Shown piece by piece: positions 16,780-25,261 of a stretch of 64,000 bases of DNA (positions are counted from its first letter, which is position 1; every line of letters begins with the position of its first letter). A model generated the notes under the pieces. The model had not been told where the DNA came from. It searched no databases and saw only the letters and a program-made list of their open reading frames with translations. The position numbers and the translations under genes were made by a program. This DNA is from Streptomyces sp. R41 (GTDB lineage: Bacteria; Actinomycetota; Actinomycetes; Streptomycetales; Streptomycetaceae), in assembly GCF_041053055.1 (NCBI RefSeq), contig NZ_CP163443.1, positions 6,989,001-7,053,000 on the forward strand. Reading direction: 5' to 3'.

Positions 16780-18354
16780 ATGACGACACTCGCCAGTGGT
16801 ACCGCTGCATCCAATTCAGAAAAAGATGGCCTGACCCGTGACGCCCTGACGGTCCTCCAGCCCGGTTTCCCGGGAACCACGGCCCCCGACTGGCTGCTCC
16901 GCCGCCTCGGCCAAGGCCTCGCCTCGGTCGGCCTGTTCGGCCGCAACATCGCCTCGACCGAGCAACTGGCCGCCCTGACGGCCCAGTTGCGCGCCGAACG
17001 CGACGACGTGCTCGTCGCGATCGACGAGGAGGGCGGTGACGTGACACGCCTGGAGGTACGGACGGGTTCGTCCTTCCCGGGGAACCACGCGCTGGGGGCG
17101 GTGGACGACGTCGAGCTCACGAGGGAGGTCGCCGCCGAACTCGGCCGCCGTCTCGCGGCCTGCGGAGTCAACCTCAACTGGGCCCCGTCCGCGGACGTGA
17201 ACTCGAACCCGTCGAACCCGGTCATCGGCGTACGGTCCTTCGGCGCCGACACGGACCTGGTGGCCCGGCACACGGCGGCCTACGTCACCGGACTCCAGTC
17301 CGCCGGCGTCGCCGCCTGCACCAAGCACTTCCCGGGCCACGGCGACACGGCGGTCGACTCGCACCACGCGCTGCCGGCCATCGACGCCGAGCTGTCGGTG
17401 CTCCAGTCCCGCGAACTCGCCCCGTTCCGCGCCGCGATCGCCGCGGGCACCCGCGCCGTGATGAGCGCGCACATCCTCGTCCCGGCGCTGGACCCCGAGC
17501 GCCCGGCCACCCTCTCCCGCCGCGTTCTCACCGGCCTGCTGCGCGAGGAACTCGGCTACGACGGCCTCATCGTCACCGACGGCATGGAGATGCAGGCCAT
17601 CGCCGCGACCTACGGCATCGAACGCGGCAGCGTCCTCGCCATCGCCGCGGGCGCCGACGCGATCTGTGTGGGCGGGGGGCTGGCGGACGACGACACGGTA
17701 CGCCGCCTGCGCGACGCCCTCGTCTCCGCCGTCCGCACCGGCGAACTCCCGGAGGAACGCCTCGCGGACGCGGCGAACCGGGTACGGGAACTGGCACGTT
17801 GGACGGCTTCTTCCGGGGGCGCGCGTGCGGGCGGGGGAGCCGGGGTACTCACGGGTGCTGGTGCCGGTACGGGAGTGGATGCGGAGGCGGGTGCGGGCGC
17901 CAGTGATCGTGTCGAGGTCGGCCTCGTGGCCGCCCGTCGTGCACTCACGGTGACCCACTCCGAGACGTACGCGCCGCTCACCGAGGCCCCGTACGTCGCC
18001 GCCCTCACCCCGGTCGCGAACATCGCGGTGGGCGACGAGACCCCCTGGGGTGTGGCGGCGGAACTGGCCCGCCTGCTCCCCGGCACGGAGACCGGCAGCT
18101 TCACCGGCGAGAACGCGGGCCCCTCGGCCCTCGCCGCCGCGGGCCCCCGCCGGATCGTCGCCGTCCTCCGCGACGAGCACCGCCATCCCTGGATGGCAGC
18201 CGCCCTCGACACTCTTCTCGCCGCCCGCCCCGACACCATCGTGGTCGAGATGGGCGTACCCCAGTCCCCACCCCGGGGCGCCCTCCACATCGCCACCCAC
18301 GGCGCGGCAAGGGTGTGCGGCCGAGCGGCGGCGGAGGTCATCACGGGCGCCTGA
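16780..18354 (+). CDS. dasD: GH3 beta-N-acetylhexosaminidase (DasD)
   Basis: The 524-residue cytoplasmic glycoside hydrolase has no signal peptide. NagZ-type GH3 signatures are clear: 'KHFPGHGDTAVDSHHALP' at 182-199, which supplies the His of the Asp-His acid/base dyad, and the nucleophile Asp267 in 'IVTDGMEM'. It probably splits imported chitobiose to GlcNAc. It starts 10 bp after dasC and belongs to the same operon. An unusual Gly/Ala-rich low-complexity insert (about 345-385) separates the catalytic barrel from the C-terminal alpha/beta domain. Confidence 0.92.
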   Translation: MTTLASGTAASNSEKDGLTRDALTVLQPGFPGTTAPDWLLRRLGQGLASVGLFGRNIASTEQLAALTAQLRAERDDVLVAIDEEGGDVTRLEVRTGSSFPGNHALGAVDDVELTREVAAELGRRLAACGVNLNWAPSADVNSNPSNPVIGVRSFGADTDLVARHTAAYVTGLQSAGVAACTKHFPGHGDTAVDSHHALPAIDAELSVLQSRELAPFRAAIAAGTRAVMSAHILVPALDPERPATLSRRVLTGLLREELGYDGLIVTDGMEMQAIAATYGIERGSVLAIAAGADAICVGGGLADDDTVRRLRDALVSAVRTGELPEERLADAANRVRELARWTASSGGARAGGGAGVLTGAGAGTGVDAEAGAGASDRVEVGLVAARRALTVTHSETYAPLTEAPYVAALTPVANIAVGDETPWGVAAELARLLPGTETGSFTGENAGPSALAAAGPRRIVAVLRDEHRHPWMAAALDTLLAARPDTIVVEMGVPQSPPRGALHIATHGAARVCGRAAAEVITGA

Positions 18355-18552
18355 CCCACCCGACAGCCGGGCTGGTACTGCGAGGCCACCAGCCGAGGAT
18401 GCCGTGTGCGCGGGCTGGGTGATGTGGGGCGCGCTTGCCGAGGGTGCCGTGTGGGCGGACGTGGTGTGTGGGCAGGCGTTCCGCAAGGGGCGGAACGTGT
18501 GGGCACACACCACCCGCCGGGCCGCACCCGCCCGACGACCGTGAGTCCGACA

Positions 18553-18600
18553 TGCGAAGGCGCCGGGGCACCCTGCAAGGGGAGCCCCGGCGCCTTCGCA
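18553..18600. terminator. bidirectional terminator between dasD and nagB
   Basis: A perfect 17-bp GC-rich stem (18553-18569 with 18584-18600) lies between the convergent genes, 14 bp from the nagB stop. It can serve both strands. Confidence 0.85.
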
Positions 18601-18614
18601 AAGCGCCAACCGGC

Positions 18615-19400
18615 CTAAATCCCCTGCCACTCAGGCTTGTTGACAAACGTATGCCGGAAGTAATCCGCAAGCTTCAGCTTGGAAGCCGCCCCCTCGTCCA
18701 CAACCACCGTGGCGTGCGGGTGAAGCTGAAGGGCCGAAGCGGGGCACACCGCGGCAACCGGCCCCTCCACAGTCGCGGCAACCGCGTCCGCCTTGCCCTC
18801 GCCCGTCGCGAGCAGCACCAGATGCCGCGCTTCCAGAATCGTGCCGATGCCCTGGGTGATGACGTGGTGCGGCACCTGCCCGATGTCGCCCTCGAAGAAC
18901 CGCGCGTTGTCCACCCGGGTCTGCTCGGTCAGCGTCTTGATCCGGGTCCGCGAGGCGAGCGAGGAGCACGGCTCGTTGAACCCGATGTGCCCGTCCGTCC
19001 CGATCCCGAGCAGCTGCAGATCGACCCCACCGGCCTCCGCCAGCGCCTTGTCGTACGTCTCGCACGCGGCCTGCACGTCCTCCGCGGTGCCGTCCGGCCC
19101 CATGAACGCGGCCATGCCCAGGCCCAGCGGTTCGAGCACCTCCCGCCGCAGCACGGAGCGGTACGACTCCGGATGCTCGGCCGGCAGCCCCACGTACTCG
19201 TCGAGCTGGGCGATCCGCGCGCCCGAGGCGTCCACGGCACCGGACTTCACTTTGGCCGCCAGCGCCTCGTAAATGGGCAGCGGAGTCGAGCCGGTGGCCA
19301 CGCCGAGCAGGGCGTCGGGCTTGCGCCGGAGCAGCTCGGCCATGGCCTCGGCGATCAGCTCGCCGCCCGCCTTGGCGTCCGGGACGATGACAACTTCCAC
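18615..19400 (-). CDS. nagB: glucosamine-6-phosphate deaminase
   Basis: The 261-residue enzyme converts glucosamine-6-phosphate to fructose-6-phosphate and ammonia, the exit of the GlcNAc pathway into glycolysis. It also removes the DasR inducer. Family motifs are present: 'LDEYVGLPAEHPESY' with the catalytic Asp, and 'LGIGTDGHIGFNEP'. I chose the GTG at 19400, which gives the usual family length; the frame extends upstream through the operator. A dre site lies 64 bp upstream. Confidence 0.94.
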   Translation of the reverse strand: MEVVIVPDAKAGGELIAEAMAELLRRKPDALLGVATGSTPLPIYEALAAKVKSGAVDASGARIAQLDEYVGLPAEHPESYRSVLRREVLEPLGLGMAAFMGPDGTAEDVQAACETYDKALAEAGGVDLQLLGIGTDGHIGFNEPCSSLASRTRIKTLTEQTRVDNARFFEGDIGQVPHHVITQGIGTILEARHLVLLATGEGKADAVAATVEGPVAAVCPASALQLHPHATVVVDEGAASKLKLADYFRHTFVNKPEWQGI

Positions 19401-19463
19401 GCTGGGCCTGCCGATCTGGAGAGGGGACTCAGGGGACTCAACTGGAACCCGAAGGGGGACACA

Positions 19464-19479
19464 TGTGGTATAGACCAAT
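19464..19479. promoter_or_regulatory. dre site (DasR operator) of nagB
   Basis: TGTGGTATAGACCAAT contains the dyad TGGTATAGACCA, close to the dre consensus. It lies 64 bp upstream of the nagB start and about 195 bp upstream of the divergent SIS gene, so it may control both. Confidence 0.85.
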
Positions 19480-19607
19480 CTAGCAGAGCGTCACCCTCCC
19501 GTCGCCCCGAAGGCTCCACCCGGACGCGCGAGCCCCCACCCGGGGGAGTGCAATGGAAACCGCACACCGACTCACGCCGCACGCCGCAGCCGCATGACGC
19601 ACGCACG

Positions 19608-19657
19608 GCACACGCCGCATCGCACACGCCGCATCGCACACGCCGCATCGCACACCG
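19608..19657. repeat. three and a half tandem 14-bp repeats
   Basis: GCACACGCCGCATC is repeated exactly at 19608-19621, 19622-19635 and 19636-19649, with a partial fourth copy. The array ends 17 bp before the ATG of the SIS-domain gene and so lies in its leader or promoter. Confidence 0.8.
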
Positions 19658-19674
19658 CGCACAAGGAGGCACCC

Positions 19675-20757
19675 ATGACCGCCACGCCCCCGCACCCCCA
19701 GGGCACCTCCCAGGGCGACCGCCCGGGCGGGATCATGGCCCGGGAGATGGCCGAACAGCCCGACATGCTGCGGCGGATCCTCGACGCGGGCGCGCCCCGG
19801 ATCCAGGACGTGGCCCGGCGGATCGCCTCCCGCAAGCCGCGCTTCGTGCTGCTCACCGCACGCGGCACCTCCGACAACGCGGCCCTGTATGCGAAGTACC
19901 TCCTGGAGATCCGCCTGGGCCTGCCCTGCGGGCTCACCTCGATGTCGACGACCACGGCCTACGGCGCGCACCCCGATCTCACCGACGTCCTGGTGATCAC
20001 CGTCAGTCAGTCCGGCGGCTCCCCGGACCTGGTCGCCTCGACCCGGGCCGCCCGCGAGGCCGGCGCCATCACCCTCGCGGTGACCAACAACCCGGACTCA
20101 CCGCTGGCCGCCGTCTCCGAGTACCACATCGACATCATGGCCGGACCGGAGAAGGCCCTCCCCGCCACCAAGACCTATACGGCCTCACTCCTCGCCCTCT
20201 ATCTCTTCGTCGAAGGACTGCGCGGCGGCGACGGCGCCCCCGCGAAGGTGCTGCCCGACCTCGCCGCCGGACTCCTCGCCCGCCAGGACGAGGTCAGGGC
20301 CCTCGCCTCGCGCTACCGCTTCGCCGAGCGCATGGTGATCACCTCGCGCGGCTACGGCTACCCCACCGCCAAGGAAGCCGCCCTGAAGCTGATGGAGACC
20401 AGCTACATCCCTGCCCTCTCCTACTCCGGCGCCGACCTCCTGCACGGCCCCCTCGCCATGGTCGACAACATCTCGCCGGTCATCGCGGTCGTCACCGACG
20501 GCAAGGGCGGCGAAGCGCTTCAGCCCGTGCTCGACCGGCTGCGCGGCCGCGGCGCCGACCTCGTCGTCATCGGCCCCCGGGCCCAGGTCGAACAGGCCTC
20601 GGCCGGGTTCGTCCTGCCCACCGAAGGCGTCGCCGAAGAGGTCCAGCCGATCCTGGAGATCCTCCCGCTCCAGCTCCTGGCCTACGAGGTCACCATCGCC
20701 CGGGGCCAGGACCCGGACGCCCCGCGCGCCCTCGCAAAGGTGACGGAGACCCACTGA
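19675..20757 (+). CDS. SIS-domain sugar-phosphate isomerase/deaminase (GlmS-C/AgaS-like)
   Basis: The 360-residue protein consists of two SIS domains like the isomerase half of GlmS, without the glutaminase half. Recognisable segments are 'LLTARGTSDNAALYAKY' (first SIS, about 60) and the phosphate loop 'VSQSGGSPDL' (about 108-117). Proteins of this type act as glucosamine-6-phosphate deaminases or aminosugar isomerases. The position divergent from nagB, behind a shared dre, supports a role in aminosugar turnover. I used the ATG at 19675 preceded by AAGGAGGC. Confidence 0.88.
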   Translation: MTATPPHPQGTSQGDRPGGIMAREMAEQPDMLRRILDAGAPRIQDVARRIASRKPRFVLLTARGTSDNAALYAKYLLEIRLGLPCGLTSMSTTTAYGAHPDLTDVLVITVSQSGGSPDLVASTRAAREAGAITLAVTNNPDSPLAAVSEYHIDIMAGPEKALPATKTYTASLLALYLFVEGLRGGDGAPAKVLPDLAAGLLARQDEVRALASRYRFAERMVITSRGYGYPTAKEAALKLMETSYIPALSYSGADLLHGPLAMVDNISPVIAVVTDGKGGEALQPVLDRLRGRGADLVVIGPRAQVEQASAGFVLPTEGVAEEVQPILEILPLQLLAYEVTIARGQDPDAPRALAKVTETH

Positions 20758-20952
20758 GGCGCGAGCATCGCCGCGTTCGAGAGTCGTACAAAGCCGGGGG
20801 TCCCCCAGGGCGGGCTGCGCGCCGACACCGACGCGGCGGCTCTCGCCCGGCACACCGGAGCGATCATCCAGGGCATGTCCCAGCAGCCCCGCGACGGCGC
20901 CGGCAGGGAGGAACTGGAGGCCCTCTCCGAAGTCGTTCATGCGCTCTGGTCC
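20758..20952 (+). pseudogene. 3' remnant of a TetR-family regulator
   Basis: The frame directly after the SIS stop encodes 'LRADTDAAALARHTGAIIQG' and then 'MSQQPRDGAGREELEALSEV'. These match the C-terminal ligand-domain tail common in Streptomyces TetR regulators. There is no DNA-binding domain, no proper start, and the upstream part is replaced. I read it as the relic of a deleted regulator. Confidence 0.7.
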
Positions 20953-21423
20953 CGGCCTCGAGCCGGAGTGGCCGCCGTCACCCGCCGATCCGGCCGACTC
21001 ATCCGCCAATCCGGCCCGTTCATGAACCGAAGCGGGTTAGTCTGCGTGATGGATGCCGTTGGATGTTGGATAAACAGACAACAACAAACATCCGTCGACG
21101 CATGGACAGAAGGCGCATGGACGCAGGACCATGGTCTAGTCCACAATGCTTTGGCAACTGAAGGCATTGAAGGCAAGTGAACAAGCCTCCGTCTTCCCCG
21201 CACAGGAAGGCGGACCGAGGAACCGGCGCTCTCTGCCCTGACTGCTCCGGCTCCTCTCTTCGGCCGACCGGGACCGCACACCCCCGCGGCCGTTGTTGCT
21301 CCGGGCTGCGGTGCCGGGAGGGTTGAGGGTCCCTCCCAGGCGCCGCGGCCCGCGGGTGTTTCCGGAGCCGGTGCGGGCGGCTGATTTCGAGGCCTGTCGT
21401 ATCCGCCGGGTACGCTCGCAGAC
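20953..21423. other. gene-poor spacer with an orphan dre, micro-ORF and hairpin
   Basis: This stretch follows the TetR relic and precedes the histidine kinase gene. It has a locally AT-richer segment (about 21050-21100), the orphan dre at 21130-21145, and a possible 31-codon frame 21146-21241 whose ATG abuts the dre. A hairpin at 21189-21213 has a 9-bp stem with one G-T pair. I see no convincing full-length gene. Confidence 0.5.
21130..21145. promoter_or_regulatory. orphan dre-like site
   Basis: CATGGTCTAGTCCACA matches 12 of 16 dre positions and keeps the TGGTCTAG core. No aminosugar gene lies immediately downstream; the next complete gene (histidine kinase) starts 280 bp away. A micro-ORF or small RNA at 21146 onward would be the direct target. 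Confidence 0.65.
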
Positions 21424-22899
21424 GTGCCCTCCATGAACGACCTCGTACGCCAGCACACCGCCCTCGGTGACTCCGATCTCGAGTGGCTGCATCTGCTGGT
21501 CTCGGAGTGGCAGCTGCTCTCCGACCTCTCCTTCGCCGACCTCGTCCTGTGGGTCCCCACGCGCGACGGCACCCGCTATGTCTCCGTCGCCCAGATGCGG
21601 CCCAACACCGGCCCCACCTCGTACCAGGACGACATGGTCGGCCACCTCGTCCCGCGAGGCCGCCGTCCGATGCTGGACGCGGCGCTCGACGAGGGCCGGA
21701 TCGTGCGCGAGGGCGACCCGGAGTGGCGCGAGGAGGTTCCGGTCCGGGTCGAGTCCATTCCCGTACGGCGCGAGGGACGCGTCCTCGGCGTCATCGCCCG
21801 GAACACCAACCTCCTCACCGTGCGCACCCCGAGCCGGCTTGAGCTGACGTATCTCCAGAGCGCCTCCGACCTCGCCCAGATGATCGCGGCGGGCTCCTTC
21901 CCGTTCCCGAACCAGCAGGTCGACATGGACGCCTCGCCGCGGGTGGGCGACGGGCTGATCCGGCTCGACGCGGACGGCATCGTCCAGTACGCCTCACCGA
22001 ACGCGCTGTCGGCGTACCACCGCCTCGGCCTCGCCGCCGACCTGGTGGGTCACAACCTCGGTGTGACCACCGCCGAACTCGCTCCGTCCCGTGGCCCGGT
22101 GGACGAGGCGCTGTCCAAGGTCGCCAGCGGCTGGGCGCCCCGTGAGTTCGAGATCGAGAGCGGTGACGGGGTGATCCAGCTGCGTGCGATCCCGCTCAAG
22201 CCCAAGGGCACCCGCGTCGGTTCACTCGTCCTGCTGCGCGACGTCACCGAACTGCGGCGCCGCGAGCGGGAGTTGATCACCAAGGACGCGACCATCCGGG
22301 AGATTCATCACCGGGTGAAGAACAACCTCCAGACGGTGGCGGCACTGCTGCGGCTGCAGGCCCGGCGCATCGACTCGGACAAGGGCCGGGAGGCCCTGGA
22401 GGAAGCCGTACGCCGGGTCGGTTCGATCGCGATCGTGCACGAGACGCTCTCCCAGAACCTGGACGAGCGCGTGGAGTTCGACGAGATCGCCGACCGGGTG
22501 CTCGCCATGGTCGCCGAGATCTCGCCCGGCAAGGTCACCGGCCGGCGCACCGGCCGTTTCGGCATCCTTGACGCCGAGGTCGCGACCCCGCTCTCCATGG
22601 TCCTCACCGAAATTCTCCAGAACGCCCTGGAGCACGGCTTCCGTGAGGGCGACCGGGGCACCGTCGAGGTCTCGGCGGTGCGCGGCGGCACCACCAAGGA
22701 CGCCCGCCTGCTGGTCACCGTCCAGGACGACGGAGTCGGTCTGCCCGAGGGCTTCGACCCGCACCGCTCGGGCAACCTCGGCCTGCAGATCGTACGGACG
22801 CTGGTGGAGGGCGAGTTGGGCGGCACCTTCGACATGGTGGCCGCCCCGGAGCGCGGTACGCAGGTGATCCTGGACATCCCGGTGCCGGCCCACAAGTGA
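21424..22899 (+). CDS. PdtaS-like cytoplasmic sensor histidine kinase
   Basis: The 491-residue kinase has no transmembrane segment. An N-terminal GAF-like histidine kinase domain (about 1-150) is followed by a PAS domain (about 175-290). The HisKA_2 phosphoacceptor helix carries His in 'REIHHRVKNNLQT' (about 297-309), followed by a HATPase domain with 'DDGVGLP' and 'GNLGLQIV'. This architecture is that of mycobacterial PdtaS, which signals to an ANTAR-domain RNA-binding regulator. No partner regulator is adjacent. The start may be GTG 21424 or ATG 21433; neither has a strong Shine-Dalgarno. Confidence 0.9.
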   Translation: MPSMNDLVRQHTALGDSDLEWLHLLVSEWQLLSDLSFADLVLWVPTRDGTRYVSVAQMRPNTGPTSYQDDMVGHLVPRGRRPMLDAALDEGRIVREGDPEWREEVPVRVESIPVRREGRVLGVIARNTNLLTVRTPSRLELTYLQSASDLAQMIAAGSFPFPNQQVDMDASPRVGDGLIRLDADGIVQYASPNALSAYHRLGLAADLVGHNLGVTTAELAPSRGPVDEALSKVASGWAPREFEIESGDGVIQLRAIPLKPKGTRVGSLVLLRDVTELRRRERELITKDATIREIHHRVKNNLQTVAALLRLQARRIDSDKGREALEEAVRRVGSIAIVHETLSQNLDERVEFDEIADRVLAMVAEISPGKVTGRRTGRFGILDAEVATPLSMVLTEILQNALEHGFREGDRGTVEVSAVRGGTTKDARLLVTVQDDGVGLPEGFDPHRSGNLGLQIVRTLVEGELGGTFDMVAAPERGTQVILDIPVPAHK

Positions 22900-22959
22900 C
22901 CGCGGCAGTCACACAAGTGACCAGGGCTCAGTAGCAATCCCTGCGGCCGCAAACAGCAA

Positions 22960-22992
22960 TGAGCCCCGGACCACTGGGTGGTCCGGGGCTCA
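22960..22992. terminator. bidirectional terminator between the histidine kinase gene and wblE
   Basis: A perfect 15-bp stem (22960-22974 with 22978-22992) closes a 3-nt loop between the two convergent genes. Confidence 0.88.
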
Positions 22993-23098
22993 CGCTCACG
23001 TTGCTATGCGCATCGGGGGTACTGCGCGCTGCGGCTCGGGGGCGGGAGATGCGTACTCGCTGTACGCGCCGCCAAGCTCAGGCTCGCGGGGTGGGGTG

Positions 23099-23356
23099 TC
23101 AGGCGGTGGCCTGACGGGCCCGGTTGCGGGCGGCGCGGCGCTTCATGGCGCGGCGCTCGTCCTCGCTGAGGCCACCCCAGACGCCGGAGTCCTGGCCGGA
23201 CTCGAGCGCCCACTGCAGGCACTGCTCCATGACGGGGCAGCGGCGGCAGACGGCCTTGGCTTCCTCGATCTGCAGCAGCGCAGGACCGGTGTTGCCGATG
23301 GGGAAGAAGAGCTCGGGGTCTTCCTCGCGGCAAACGGCGTTGTGACGCCAGTCCAT
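23099..23356 (-). CDS. wblE: WhiB-family iron-sulfur regulator WblE
   Basis: The 85-residue protein carries the four cluster-binding cysteines Cys9, Cys37, Cys40 and Cys46 (spacing C-X27-C-X2-C-X5-C) and the WhiB turn 'GVWGGLSEDERR' (about 58-69). A basic C-terminal tail follows for DNA contact. It is orthologous to S. coelicolor WblE and mycobacterial WhiB1, a [4Fe-4S], NO-sensitive partner of the primary sigma factor. It converges on the histidine kinase and has a long untranslated upstream region. Confidence 0.95.
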   Translation of the reverse strand: MDWRHNAVCREEDPELFFPIGNTGPALLQIEEAKAVCRRCPVMEQCLQWALESGQDSGVWGGLSEDERRAMKRRAARNRARQATA

Positions 23357-23675
23357 GGCTGCTACCTCTCCTTGGTATTACATTCAGGTTGCTTGTGAAT
23401 GTGAACGCTTTCACGAATCCCTCAACAAGTGAAGGGCCGACTACCAGACGGACTGGCGTGGTCCTGTGATTTGAGGAGGGGTTCTGGCTCTCTGTGGTGG
23501 CCGATGTTGCGGGCCGTCCCGAGCGCCACGTAGAGACTCGCAAACCTCAGCGGCGGATACAACCCCTTCAGGAAAGTTTTTTTTGATTCCTCGGTGTCGA
23601 CTAGGTCACAGCCGTACTTCCATGGGGTGGACCCTGGTCTAAACGTTCGAGTGAAAGGACTTTGGGCCCTTCCGC
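23357..23675 (-). promoter_or_regulatory. long wblE upstream region
   Basis: About 320 bp without a gene separates wblE from the lipid kinase stop. On the wblE strand it includes an A8 tract (about 23577-23584), rare in this G+C-rich DNA, preceded by GGAAT. The segment GGTTTGCGAGTCTCTACGTG (about 23530-23549) may belong to the leader. I could not fit a SigR-type promoter with correct spacing. Promoter position is unresolved. Confidence 0.4.
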
Positions 23676-24644
23676 TCACACAATCACACGCAGTGCACGG
23701 CGTACGCCTGTGAACGTCACGCTGGTGCGCAGTCCAAGGTGGTCGCCGTCCATCTGAAGGGGTAGCGGCGCCTTCGAATGCAAGGTGAAGTCCGTCAGGT
23801 CGTGCAGGGACACGGCGTGCTTGCCATGGGGTCCCCGCTCGGGGGACGAAGTGAGCAACTGCGTGGCATACCGGGCAACCGCGGTGGTCGACATGCGGCT
23901 GAGACCGAGTACGTCGAGCCCCGTATCGAACGAGGCCTTAGGCGCCGCGTACACCGGACGATTGCCGAGAAACGTCCACGGCGAGGCGTTGCAAATTATG
24001 GACAGGACCAGATCGGTGACCGGGTCCGCGCCGGGGCGCTCCAGTGTGATCGTTCCGTGTCTGCGGTGAGGTTCGTCCAAAAACGTGCGTACCGCTTGGC
24101 GGAGATACAGCGCATGCGTGGAGCGCTTGCCGCGCTCGCGCTGCTGCTCGACCCGGCCGATCACGCCCGCGTCGAACCCGAGTCCCGCGCAGAAGGTGAA
24201 CCAGCGGGAGGGCACGGCTTCGTCCTCCGTGCCGGGAGTGCCCGCGGCCAGGCCCAGGCCGATCGTGCGTTCGCGCTCCTCGCGCAGCGCGTCCAGCAGC
24301 GCGCCGGTGGCCTCCACGGCGTCGTTGGGCAGGCCCAGGGCGCGGGCGAAGACATTGGTGGAGCCGCCGGGGACCACGGCCAGGCGGGGCAGGCGCTCCG
24401 GATCGGGGCCATGGTGGAGCAGGCCGTTCACGACCTCGTTGACCGTGCCGTCGCCGCCGAGGGCCACGACCAGGTCGATGTCCTTGCTGTCCGCGGCCTG
24501 CCGGCCGAGATCCCGGGCGTGCCCGCGGTACTCGGTGGTGACCGCCTCCAGCTTCATCTCGCTGGCCAGCGCGTGGATCAAGACGTCACGCGTGCGCGCA
24601 CTTGTGGTGGTTGCTGCCGGATTGACCACGAGAAGTGCACGCAT
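23676..24644 (-). CDS. diacylglycerol/lipid kinase family protein
   Basis: The soluble protein of about 322 residues has the DAGK catalytic signature 'VVALGGDGTVNEVVNGLL' (about 61-78) and the nucleotide loop 'PGGSTNVFARALGLP' (about 92-106). The family phosphorylates diacylglycerol or related lipids at the inner membrane face. I chose ATG 24644 (protein MRALLVVNPAA), which starts directly with the first beta strand; the longer frame adds 35 non-homologous residues. The exact lipid cannot be told. Confidence 0.87.
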   Translation of the reverse strand: MRALLVVNPAATTTSARTRDVLIHALASEMKLEAVTTEYRGHARDLGRQAADSKDIDLVVALGGDGTVNEVVNGLLHHGPDPERLPRLAVVPGGSTNVFARALGLPNDAVEATGALLDALREERERTIGLGLAAGTPGTEDEAVPSRWFTFCAGLGFDAGVIGRVEQQRERGKRSTHALYLRQAVRTFLDEPHRRHGTITLERPGADPVTDLVLSIICNASPWTFLGNRPVYAAPKASFDTGLDVLGLSRMSTTAVARYATQLLTSSPERGPHGKHAVSLHDLTDFTLHSKAPLPLQMDGDHLGLRTSVTFTGVRRALRVIV

Positions 24645-24792
24645 GCGATGCAGCGTACCTACTGGGTGGTACTCATCCCAGACCGAGGTAGGGATCAGGT
24701 AAGAGACGGGGACGTGAGTCTGCCCACCCGGTGACGTGAGGCTGTACACCCGGAGCGCTCGGCCGCCCAGGGCCGACGGCTACTCTTCAGGG

Positions 24793-25245
24793 GTGAGCCC
24801 TGAGCAGAACCCCACCCCTGACGCCCCCACCGCAGAACCCCGCCCCGGGCGGCTGACCGCCGCGGCGGCACTGGCCGCGCTGGAGGGGCTCGCACTCGTA
24901 GCGGGCGGCGGCTACATGCTCGTCCTGGGCCTCACGGGCGACCCCGACGACCGGCAGCAGGCCGTCACCGGCGGCGTCACGCTGATCGTGCTCGCCCTCC
25001 TGCCCCTGCTGGCCGCGCGCGGACTGCTGCTGCGCCGCGGCTGGAGCCGGGGGCCGGCCGTCATCACCCAGATCATGGCGCTGCCCGTGGCCTACAACCT
25101 GCTTCAGGCCGACAGCATCGCGATCCCCGGCGGCATCGCCCTGGCGGTCGTCGCGATCGCGGCCCTGGTGCTGCTGGTGAACCCGGCAACGACGCGGGCC
25201 CTCGGAATCCGAGGGCCCGGCAGGGACGTACAGGACCAGAAGTAA
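24793..25245 (+). CDS. four-helix integral membrane protein
   Basis: The protein is 150 residues with a Pro-rich cytoplasmic N-terminus of about 20 residues. Four hydrophobic segments follow at about 23-48, 58-80, 90-110 and 112-130, ending in a short charged tail. No enzymatic motif is visible. The GTG start at 24793 follows CAGGG. It converges with sigH across a 16-bp gap. The position matches a conserved membrane protein next to sigH in other Streptomyces; its function is unknown. Confidence 0.75.
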   Translation: MSPEQNPTPDAPTAEPRPGRLTAAAALAALEGLALVAGGGYMLVLGLTGDPDDRQQAVTGGVTLIVLALLPLLAARGLLLRRGWSRGPAVITQIMALPVAYNLLQADSIAIPGGIALAVVAIAALVLLVNPATTRALGIRGPGRDVQDQK

Positions 25246-25261
25246 CCGGTCTCGGCTGGTC

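Noticed and set aside
19608..19657. A CRISPR array
   Set aside because: The 14-bp units abut without spacers and no cas genes occur; other tandem arrays in the window also lack unique spacers.
23530..23600. A SigR-type promoter (GGAAT ... GTT) for wblE
   Set aside because: The spacing from GGAAT to GTT is about 22 nt, not the 18-19 nt required.
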